Origin: Ferrovibrio sp.
GTDB lineage: Bacteria > Pseudomonadota > Alphaproteobacteria > Ferrovibrionales > Ferrovibrionaceae
Assembly (NCBI RefSeq): GCF_002796975.1
Contig: NZ_PEKV01000004.1
Location: 311,561-375,560, forward strand
Reading direction: 5' to 3'
Length of the DNA: 64,000 nucleotides
The position numbers were made by a program, and so were the translations under genes. Below the pieces are notes generated by a model. The model saw only the letters and a list, made by a program, of their open reading frames with translations, was not told the origin of the DNA and did not search any database. This document shows positions 56,902 through 64,000 of this stretch, one piece after another (position 1 is the stretch's first letter; each line of letters begins with the position of its first letter).

Positions 56902-58187
56902 TTCGCCAGTACCCCCGGAAGCCAAAGCACGATTTTAGGCCAGATGGTGATGACCAGAATGAATGCCAATATCATGGTCAGGAACGGCAGACTGCCGATC
57001 ACGACATCACGGAACTCTCCGGATTTCCGTAGCGACTGCACGACGAACAGATTGACCCCGATGGGCGGCGTGATCATCGCAGCCTCGCTGAGAATCATGA
57101 ATACCACGCCGAACCAGACCGGGTCGAAGCCGACGGCGACCACCAGTGGAATCACAATGGGTGCCGTGGATACCATCATGGAGATCGGGTCCATGAAGCA
57201 GCCCAACACCAGATAAATTGCCACCAGAATCGCAAGCAGTTCGTATTTCCCAAGCTCCAGGCCCTTCACCAGGCCAAGCACCGAGTCTGTCACACCAAGG
57301 CTGCCAAGACAGAAATTTAGGAACATGGCGGTCAGGATGATCAGCATGATCATGCATGTGGTCCGCATCGTGCCTTCGAAGGCAGCGATCAGTCGGGTGA
57401 CCGTAAGGCCGCGACCGGCCAGCGAGATCACCAGGGCGGCAATCACGCCCATGGCCGCCGCCTCGCTGGGCGTGGCGATGCCCCCGTAGATGGTGCCGAC
57501 AACGATGAGGAACAGCAGCAGCGGCGGCAGCAGATGCCGCAGGCCCAGGATGCGCTCCTGCCAAGTGTAGCGCTGGACGCGTCCGCTCCAGGACGGCTTG
57601 ATCACGCAGGCCAGGAAAATCGCCAGCGAGAACATGCCAGCCAGCACCAAGCCCGGAATGAAGCTGGCCATATAGAGGTCGGTGACCGAGGTATTCGCCA
57701 GCATGCCGTACAGCACCATGTTGATGCTGGGCGGGATCAGGATGCCAAGCGTGCCGCCGGCCGCCAGGCTGCCGAGGAAAAGGCGCGGGTTATAGCCGTA
57801 GCGTTCGATATTCGACAGCGACACGGTACCGATGGTGGCGGCCGTGGCGACACTGGAGCCGGAGGTAGCGGCAAACATCGTGGCCGCCGCGATGTTGGTA
57901 TGCATGACGCCGCCGGGCAGGCGATTGAACCATGCATCCAGCGCCGTATACATGCGATCGGTCATACCCGACTTGGTCAGGACTTCGCCCATCAGAATGA
58001 ACATGGGGACGGCGAGCAGGGTGAATTCCGAACTAGCCGACCAGGAGACCTCGCCGACCGCCGCCGTCAGCGGGAAGAAAGCGAAGAATTCCGAAATTAC
58101 TAGCGCGACGACGCCCAGGATTGCGGCGACGGGAACACCGGCGATGACCAGCAGGAAGAGAACGAAGAGTGCAACGGAGATCAGCAT
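56898..58187 (-). CDS. dctM: TRAP transporter large permease (DctM)
   Basis: Multi-TM; PMFILMGEVLTKSGMTDRMYTALDAWFNRLPGGVMHTNIAAATMFAATSGSSVATAATIG. Confidence 0.93.
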   Translation of the reverse strand: MLISVALFVLFLLVIAGVPVAAILGVVALVISEFFAFFPLTAAVGEVSWSASSEFTLLAVPMFILMGEVLTKSGMTDRMYTALDAWFNRLPGGVMHTNIAAATMFAATSGSSVATAATIGTVSLSNIERYGYNPRLFLGSLAAGGTLGILIPPSINMVLYGMLANTSVTDLYMASFIPGLVLAGMFSLAIFLACVIKPSWSGRVQRYTWQERILGLRHLLPPLLLFLIVVGTIYGGIATPSEAAAMGVIAALVISLAGRGLTVTRLIAAFEGTMRTTCMIMLIILTAMFLNFCLGSLGVTDSVLGLVKGLELGKYELLAILVAIYLVLGCFMDPISMMVSTAPIVIPLVVAVGFDPVWFGVVFMILSEAAMITPPIGVNLFVVQSLRKSGEFRDVVIGSLPFLTMILAFILVITIWPKIVLWLPGVLAK

Positions 58188-58188
58188 G

Positions 58189-58773
58189 TCAGGTCTCGCT
58201 CTCCGTGCGCACTTCCAGCGGCGCGATCTGTTTACCGTTGGTGAGGGCTTCGGCCGCGTCGTAGCGCCGGCGCGCGGCGAGGATGATCACGCGGATGGTG
58301 ACGACCAGACATATGAGCGCAAACAGCGCGAGACCCGCGGCCCAGAGCGACTGCGGCAGGGCCAGTGGTGTTCCAAGCGTGCTGTTCGAGCGCGCGCCCA
58401 TTTTGAAGCTTTCATAGGCGGTGCGGAGAGCTTGCCAGGAAAACACGCAGACCACGCCGGTCAGCAGCAGCAGGCCGAGAATATCGAGCGCGGCTCGCGA
58501 ACCGCCCTTCAGACGAGCAAAGACCACGTCGATGCGGATATGCGCGCCGGCGAACAGCGCATAGCCGAAGCCGAGCGGCACGGCGATAGCAAAAATATAT
58601 GTGCTGATCTCGTAGCTCTCCAGAAAGGAGATGCTGAAGATTTTGCGGGTCACCACGTCAATGGTGATGGGAAAGGCCATCAGAAATATGAGAGCGCCGC
58701 CCAGGCGAGCCATCCAGATGCTGATTCGCATCAGCATCGTGGGCTTTGCAATCATATCTTCAGGGCCGTTCAT
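58189..58773 (-). CDS. dctQ: TRAP transporter small permease (DctQ)
   Basis: Four-TM pattern, MAFPITIDVVTRKIFSISFLESYEISTYIFAIAVPLGFGYALFAGAHIRIDVVF. Confidence 0.88.
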   Translation of the reverse strand: MNGPEDMIAKPTMLMRISIWMARLGGALIFLMAFPITIDVVTRKIFSISFLESYEISTYIFAIAVPLGFGYALFAGAHIRIDVVFARLKGGSRAALDILGLLLLTGVVCVFSWQALRTAYESFKMGARSNSTLGTPLALPQSLWAAGLALFALICLVVTIRVIILAARRRYDAAEALTNGKQIAPLEVRTESET

Positions 58774-59597
58774 GCCATCTCGCTTTCGCCAACGACGCAG
58801 TAGTCACAGTCTGCCGCCCCGGCCAGTGCCGCACCGGCCGCCGCCATGCCGGAGATCACGCCTCCGTGCTGCGGGTTGGCGGCGGCAAAATTCACGCTGC
58901 TCTGGCGCAGGCCGAGCGACACCAACAATTCCGCCTGCTTCACCGCCGTTGTCAGCGGGTTAACGACGGGCACATCCAGCGCGGCCTGGATCTTGTCGGC
59001 GATGGGCGACATGCAGGTGCAGCCCAGCAGGATCGCTGCCGCGCCCCGGTCGATCGTCGCGCGGCAGCTCTTCACGATGCGGCCCAGCAGGTCGGTATCG
59101 CCCTTCTGCATGCGGGCGACATAATCGCCCTCGCTGCCCAGGGCCGACTGCTCGCTGTCGGTTCCGACATGCAGGACATCGCGGCATTCCGCCGTCATTC
59201 CGGATTCGACGAGCAGCTTGCGGTAGAGAAATGCGGTGGTGGCCGGCCAGATGGTGACGATACTGAAAGGCCGCCCGAGGGAGGCAGCAACCCGCAAGCC
59301 GCAATCGCCGGCGCCGACCACGGCCTTGCGCGTCGCCGATTTCAGGGCGGCAACGCCGTAATCGCCAACAGAGTTGAGCACGACGGCGTCGCAGCCATCC
59401 TGCGCCGCGGCAATGCCGGCATCCAGATAGCCGATCTCCTGAATCGCCAGATCAAGCGGATTGTTCGGGAACATGCCGAGGCGCGGCGGATAGATGCGGA
59501 TGTCGGTGCCCGCTGCCAGCACGGATTTCAGTTCCGCCGGAATGGCGGTGGGGTTGTCGCGCCGGAATGCGGTGCCGACCAGTCCGATCCTCATCAT
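58770..59597 (-). CDS. Asp/Glu/hydantoin racemase superfamily protein
   Basis: MMRIGLVGTAFRRDNPTAIPAELKSVLAAGTDIRIYPPRLGMFPNNPLDLAIQEIGYLDAGIAAAQDGCDAVVLNSVGDYG; LLGCTCMSP. Confidence 0.85.
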   Translation of the reverse strand: MMRIGLVGTAFRRDNPTAIPAELKSVLAAGTDIRIYPPRLGMFPNNPLDLAIQEIGYLDAGIAAAQDGCDAVVLNSVGDYGVAALKSATRKAVVGAGDCGLRVAASLGRPFSIVTIWPATTAFLYRKLLVESGMTAECRDVLHVGTDSEQSALGSEGDYVARMQKGDTDLLGRIVKSCRATIDRGAAAILLGCTCMSPIADKIQAALDVPVVNPLTTAVKQAELLVSLGLRQSSVNFAAANPQHGGVISGMAAAGAALAGAADCDYCVVGESEMA

Positions 59598-59920
59598 GCT
59601 GCTCCCTTACCGATTGGACTGAATGCCGTGGGCTGCAGAATCTGATTCTGCATGCGCTCGATCAGCGGCAATATCTTCGGCGTGAAGGCGATCCAGTCTG
59701 CATTCGCATTCAGCGTGGCGCGCCGGGTTGCGCGATCCAGCATATCGGCATAGCCCCAGAGATGGACGACCTGATTCAGCTCACCGATATCCGTGGTGAA
59801 ATAGCCCAGCAGGTTGCCGAGGATCGGCCGGATGATAGGCAGGGCTTCCTGTTCGTAATGGCGCAGGAAAGCCGGCATGCCGCCGACCCTGATCGTGTAG
59901 GTACGCATCTCGACGATCAT
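59594..59920 (-). CDS. NIPSNAP family protein
   Basis: MIVEMRTYTIRVGGMPAFLRHYEQEALPIIRPILGNLLGYFTTDIGELNQVVHLWGYADMLDR. Confidence 0.9.
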   Translation of the reverse strand: MIVEMRTYTIRVGGMPAFLRHYEQEALPIIRPILGNLLGYFTTDIGELNQVVHLWGYADMLDRATRRATLNANADWIAFTPKILPLIERMQNQILQPTAFSPIGKGAA

Positions 59921-60843
59921 GCGGCGCCCCGCTCGCGCTCCTTGCGCGCCCGGTCTGAGCTGTACCAGGGCAGAACCCGACCGCCGACCTGACCGCCAAG
60001 CATCTCACGCGCCAGCGCCGCCGCATCGACCAGTCCCGCGAGCGAGAGCCCGGTCTCGTAACCGCTTTGCTCCAGCATCAACGCAAGATCTTCGGTCGCC
60101 AGATTGCCCGAGGCGCCCGGTGCGAAGGGGCAGCCACCCAGCCCGCCGATAGAAGCGTCGAATTTCCGGACACCGGATTTCAGCGCCACCCAGCTGAGCG
60201 CGAGGCCCATGGCGCGGGTGTCGTGAAAATGAGCGGCCAGCCGCGACGCGCCGAACTGCTCAACCGCGGCGCCGAACAGGCGCTCGACCTGGGCCGGGTT
60301 GCCGGCGCCGATCGTATCGGCCAACGCGATCTCGTCCGCACCGGCATCGACCATTTTCTGCGCCAGATGCAGCACGACGGCCTGATCGGTGCGCCCTTCA
60401 TAGGGGCAGGCGCAGGCGGCGGCGATATAGGCGCGGCAGAAGATGCCGTCCTGCTTCGCCGCGAGAATGACGGCAATGCATTCATCGGTCGCCGTCTGCA
60501 GCGACATGCCGATATTCTTCTGGTTCAGGGTTTCGGTGGCGGACAGCACCACGGCGACTCCCTTCATTTCCGCTTCACGAGCGCGGGCATAGCCGCGCCG
60601 GTTCGGCACCAGCGCCGTGATATGCACCGCCGGGTCGGCCGGAATGGCGGCCACCAGCTCCGCGGCATCCGCCATGGCAGGCACGGCCTTGGGGCTGACA
60701 AAGCTGGTCAGCTCGAAATCCGCGACGCCCGCCTTGCGCAGCGCCAGATAAAGCGTCTGCTTCTCCTTTACGGAGAGGCGCTTCGGATGGTTCTGCAGGC
60801 CATCGCGCAGACCAACTTCGTTGATGATTACCCGATTCTGCAT
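59917..60843 (-). CDS. Hydroxymethylglutaryl-CoA lyase family protein (HMGL or citramalyl-CoA lyase-like)
   Basis: VIINEVGLRDGLQNHPKRLSVKEK; SIGGLGGCPFAPGASGNLATEDLALML; start trimmed to MQNRV. Confidence 0.92.
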   Translation of the reverse strand: MQNRVIINEVGLRDGLQNHPKRLSVKEKQTLYLALRKAGVADFELTSFVSPKAVPAMADAAELVAAIPADPAVHITALVPNRRGYARAREAEMKGVAVVLSATETLNQKNIGMSLQTATDECIAVILAAKQDGIFCRAYIAAACACPYEGRTDQAVVLHLAQKMVDAGADEIALADTIGAGNPAQVERLFGAAVEQFGASRLAAHFHDTRAMGLALSWVALKSGVRKFDASIGGLGGCPFAPGASGNLATEDLALMLEQSGYETGLSLAGLVDAAALAREMLGGQVGGRVLPWYSSDRARKERERGAA

Positions 60844-60871
60844 GTCCGCTTCTCCATCGCCTCGCCGCGGG

Positions 60872-62071
60872 TCAGGCAATCACACCCTGCTGGCGCAGCG
60901 CGGCGATTTCGGCCGACGACATGCCGCCAAGCGTCTGCATCACGTCATCGGTATCCGCACCTAGCGTCGGCGGCGAGCTATAGGACTCTTCCGCATAGTC
61001 GCTCATCTTCACCGGGTTGCCGGGCATTTCGACAACCTTGCCCGAACCGAGCGCGACCGAAACCACCATGTTGCGGGCGCGCACCTGCTCGTCGTTGAGC
61101 GCATGCGACAGGTCGTTGACCGGCGCACAGGGGATGCGGCGCTGCTCCAGCAGGGTGAGCCAGTGTTCGCAGGGATGCCGCATGAAATGTTCCTGTAGCC
61201 GGCCGTTGATGAAATCCTTGTCGGCCAGGCGGGCGGGCTGGCCGGCAAATTTCGGATCGGCGAGATCCGGATCGCCCAACATGTCGACCAGCGCGGTCCA
61301 GAAATTGTCAGTGATCACAGCGATGATCAGGTCGCGGCTGGCCGTGCGATAGGTGTCGTAGGGCACATGGACGAAATGCCCGTTGCCAGCGCGGCCCGGG
61401 CTCTTGCCCGACAGGAGATACATGGTCGCCATGTAGTTCAGCATCGAAATCTGGGCATCGAGCATCGAGATATCGACATGCTGGCCGCGGCCGGTGGTCG
61501 CGCGGGCATGCACGGCCGACAGAATTCCGATGGCGCCCAGCAAGCCGCCGCCCAGATCGCCGATCGGTATGCCGGCGCGTAGCGGACGACCGTCGGCTTC
61601 GCCGGTCAGCGACATGCCGCCGCCCATACCCTGCGCGACCATGTCGAAAGCCGGTCGGTTCTTGCCGGGGCCGTCATTGCCGAAACCGCTGATCGAACAG
61701 GTGATGATGCGCGGATTGATGGCGGACACGGTTTCGTAGTCGATGCCGATACGCTTGGCGACGCCGGGGCTGAAATTCTCCACGATCACATCAGCATTGC
61801 GGACGAGGCGATAAAACACCGCCCGCCCCTCTTCCGACTTCATGTCGATGCAGACGCTGCGCTTGTTGCGCGCCAACGTCAGGAAATAGGCGCCCATGCC
61901 ATCGCGGGAATTCTCCGGGTCGCGGGCCAGCAGCTTGCGCGTGCCCTCACCGGTGCCCGGAGGCTCGATCTTGATGGTCTGCGCTCCCAGATCGGCCAGC
62001 AGCATGGTGCCGTAAGGCCCGGAGAGCATATGTGTGAAATCGAGAACGATCAGATCTGAAAGCGGCTTCAT
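60872..62071 (-). CDS. Class III CoA-transferase (CaiB/BaiF family)
   Basis: LSDLIVLDFTHMLSGPYGTMLLADLGAQTIKIEPPGTGEGTR; AYFLTLARNKRSVCIDMKSEEGRAVFYRLVRNADVIVENFSPGVAKRIGIDYE. Confidence 0.94.
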   Translation of the reverse strand: MKPLSDLIVLDFTHMLSGPYGTMLLADLGAQTIKIEPPGTGEGTRKLLARDPENSRDGMGAYFLTLARNKRSVCIDMKSEEGRAVFYRLVRNADVIVENFSPGVAKRIGIDYETVSAINPRIITCSISGFGNDGPGKNRPAFDMVAQGMGGGMSLTGEADGRPLRAGIPIGDLGGGLLGAIGILSAVHARATTGRGQHVDISMLDAQISMLNYMATMYLLSGKSPGRAGNGHFVHVPYDTYRTASRDLIIAVITDNFWTALVDMLGDPDLADPKFAGQPARLADKDFINGRLQEHFMRHPCEHWLTLLEQRRIPCAPVNDLSHALNDEQVRARNMVVSVALGSGKVVEMPGNPVKMSDYAEESYSSPPTLGADTDDVMQTLGGMSSAEIAALRQQGVIA

Positions 62072-62100
62072 TTGTCACTCAACGCACAGGTTGAAAATCA

Positions 62101-62805
62101 TCAGGCATTCGCTGCCAGCGGCGGCTGGTCTTCGCGCTTCCGCTGCGCGGCTACCAGGGCATGCTTGGCAGACAGCACATGCGCCTTCATCACCGCTTCG
62201 GCCCAGGCTGGATCGCGCGCCTCAAAAGCCGCGACCAGTTCGATATGGTGGCCCAGGCTGCGCCGCAGCTGATCTTCCGAATAGCAGTTGAAGGTCCGCA
62301 GCACGATCGGCAGTTCGACCAGTTGGCCCATCAGACGGCTGAGGCGCGGGCTGTCGGCCGCGGCGAGAATGGACTTGTGAAAATTGTCGTTCAGCTGGGC
62401 GATGCGCTCGAGGAATTGACTGCCGCCTTCGTTGAGCGTCACTTCCATGGTTCTAGCCAAGGTGCGTAGCGTCGCCACCGTGGCATCGCTGATCCGCTCG
62501 GCGGCAAGGGCTGCGACCGAACTTTCCAGCGTCGCGCGTAGATCAAACAACTGAACCAGATCGTCCACCGACCACTTCGCGACCACGGCCCCGATATTGG
62601 GAGTCAGCTCCACCATGCCTTCCTGGGCCAGACGGCGGACCGCTTCGCGCACCGGCGTGCGGCTGACCCCGACATCGACCGCCAGGTCTTCCTCGATCAG
62701 CCGGGCGCCCTGCGGCAGCACGCCACTGATGATCCGCGCGCGGATTTCCGAATAGGCCTTCTCGACTGCACTGCTAGCCATGCGCGGCGCGCCCTGTCGG
62801 AACAT
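62101..62805 (-). CDS. GntR family regulator with FCD domain
   Basis: AYSEIRARIISGVLPQGARLIEEDLAVDVGVSRTPVREAVRRLAQEGMVELTPNIGAVVAKWS. Confidence 0.93.
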   Translation of the reverse strand: MFRQGAPRMASSAVEKAYSEIRARIISGVLPQGARLIEEDLAVDVGVSRTPVREAVRRLAQEGMVELTPNIGAVVAKWSVDDLVQLFDLRATLESSVAALAAERISDATVATLRTLARTMEVTLNEGGSQFLERIAQLNDNFHKSILAAADSPRLSRLMGQLVELPIVLRTFNCYSEDQLRRSLGHHIELVAAFEARDPAWAEAVMKAHVLSAKHALVAAQRKREDQPPLAANA

Positions 62806-62828
62806 GCGTCATTCCTTCCGCTTCACCC

Positions 62829-63581
62829 CTAGTAGCGTGACAGCAGGCTGCCCCAGCCTTCGATCCGGTCTTCGATTCCACTGGCACGCAATGCATCCCA
62901 GTATATCGCAGTATTGATGGCGATAACCGGCTTCGACAGCCAGGTTTCCGCGATTCCCGCCAGCCGGGCCATCGCCAGGTTGGTACCGACCTGGATGATG
63001 GCATCCACGTCGGGCTGGTTGACCTCCAGAATCGCCTCTTTCAGCCGCGCCTCACTGACATGGGCGATCTTGACTGGGCTCTCGCATTTCAAGCCGACGA
63101 TGCGGGCCACCTTGTAGCCGTATTCCTCGAAGAAGCGCACGACATTGCGGTCGCCCACCGGCTGGTAGGGCGTAATCACCGCAATGGTCTTCGCATTGAA
63201 AAGGTCCAGCGCACGGCGGCAGGCATCCGATCCCATCGACACCGGCAGTTTCGTGTGCTGCTCCAGCTCGGCCTTCAGCCGCAGCGAGGCGGCATAGCCG
63301 TCCCAGAAGGTCTCCGCCGAAATGCCCAGCACGATCCGGTCCGGTTCGCAGGACATTACGGAATCGACGGCCTGGATCTGTGCCGCCGCGATCAGCTCGA
63401 TCAGGCGGTTGAAATCGTCGTCGTTGTTGAGGGCGATGTTCGGGATGGCGATGCGGCTGATATGGTTGGTGACGCCGGGAACCCGCATGCCGTCGAATTC
63501 CGGCTGCACGCTGGTGTTGGTCGATGGCACCAGAACGCCGAATTTCGCTCGCCAGCCAAGACTGTCGGTACTGTTGTTCAT
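62829..63581 (-). CDS. Maleate isomerase/arylmalonate decarboxylase-like protein (Asp/Glu racemase superfamily)
   Basis: FGVLVPSTNTSVQPEFDGMRVPGVTNHISRIAIPN; LGISAETFWDGYAASLRLKAELEQHTKLPVSMGSDACRRAL; VIAINTAIYWDALRASGIEDRI. Confidence 0.85.
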   Translation of the reverse strand: MNNSTDSLGWRAKFGVLVPSTNTSVQPEFDGMRVPGVTNHISRIAIPNIALNNDDDFNRLIELIAAAQIQAVDSVMSCEPDRIVLGISAETFWDGYAASLRLKAELEQHTKLPVSMGSDACRRALDLFNAKTIAVITPYQPVGDRNVVRFFEEYGYKVARIVGLKCESPVKIAHVSEARLKEAILEVNQPDVDAIIQVGTNLAMARLAGIAETWLSKPVIAINTAIYWDALRASGIEDRIEGWGSLLSRY

Positions 63582-63589
63582 GATCTGCC

Positions 63590-64000
63590 TCACGACCACA
63601 GGACGAGGTCGCGATTCGGCATCCGGCCGATGAAGGAACCGATGGATATCCGGTTCCGTCCCGGTCCGCCGACGCCGCCGGCAATCTCGTGGGGATTTCG
63701 CGTGTTGAAGATCACGACATCGCCCTTGTTGGGCGTGAAGGTGTATTTCGGCGCGCCTTCGACGATTGCGGCATCGAGCCCGTAGCTCTTGGGGATTTCG
63801 CCGGGCGCGCAGTCCGGGCTCCAGGGCGCGTTATGCACCGTCGTCTCACCGCCGCTGACCAGTTCCTGGGCGTAGAAATTCCAGCCCAGCTGCCCGTCGA
63901 TGCGCGAGATATCGTAGGTCGGCGAATTCAGCGGCGCCCAGTCGGCATGCAGGTCGACGCCTTCGCCGGCGACACGCGCGATGCCGGCATAGTAGCGGCC
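63590..64000 (-). CDS. 2-oxoglutarate/Fe(II)-type oxygenase-like protein, truncated by right edge
   Basis: Manual translation GRYYAGIARVAGEGVDLHADWAPLNSPTYDISRIDGQLGWNFYAQELVSGGETTVHNAPW...VVIFNTRNPHEIAGGVGGPGRNRISIGSFIG; HxD-like HAD and distal His. Confidence 0.65.
   Translation of the reverse strand, partial: GRYYAGIARVAGEGVDLHADWAPLNSPTYDISRIDGQLGWNFYAQELVSGGETTVHNAPWSPDCAPGEIPKSYGLDAAIVEGAPKYTFTPNKGDVVIFNTRNPHEIAGGVGGPGRNRISIGSFIGRMPNRDLVLWS

Noticed and set aside
1-64000. CRISPR arrays, rRNA/tRNA genes, transposases, prophage genes
   Set aside because: None recognised by eye: no regularly spaced direct repeats, no IS-type terminal repeats or DDE/serine recombinase ORFs, no cloverleaf-like tRNA noted

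Overview
GC-rich 64 kb window with the gene density of a proteobacterial (probably alphaproteobacterial) chromosome. It is packed with transport and catabolic operons, mostly on the minus strand. From left to right: (1) a hydantoinase HyuA/HyuB + aconitase-type LeuC/LeuD + ICL/PEPM-family lyase + branched-chain (Liv) ABC operon with a GntR/UTRA regulator (1-12.5 kb); (2) a second Liv ABC operon (12.6-17.2 kb); (3) a cbb3 oxidase operon ccoNOQP-small ORF-DUF2189-ccoI-ccoS, whose ccoS and ccoQ are absent from the supplied ORF track because they are under 60 aa (17.3-24.2 kb); (4) an Lrp regulator divergent from a PDH-E1/transketolase-like enzyme (24.6-27.6 kb); (5) two head-to-head ferric/polyamine-type ABC systems, one with tandem duplicated binding proteins (27.9-37.7 kb); (6) a five-gene chain MFS-PyrK-PyrD-carbamoylase-PyrC, every junction a 4-nt ATGA/GTGA overlap, with a divergent LysR, which reads as a reductive orotate catabolism operon (38.1-44.5 kb); (7) a decayed TauD-like dioxygenase; (8) an aldolase/ALDH/SDR/Gfo-Idh/cupin + Liv ABC operon that includes an ABC ATPase lacking the signature subdomain, with a divergent RpiR regulator (45-56 kb); (9) a TRAP/CaiB/HMG-CoA-lyase-like/racemase-superfamily operon that runs off the right edge (56-64 kb). 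The strongest candidates for something undescribed are the orotate operon, the signature-less ABC ATPase, the LeuCD-lyase-HyuAB module, and the recurring hairpin between binding-protein and permease genes in all three Liv operons. All functional assignments come from reading motifs and gene order; no database search was run.
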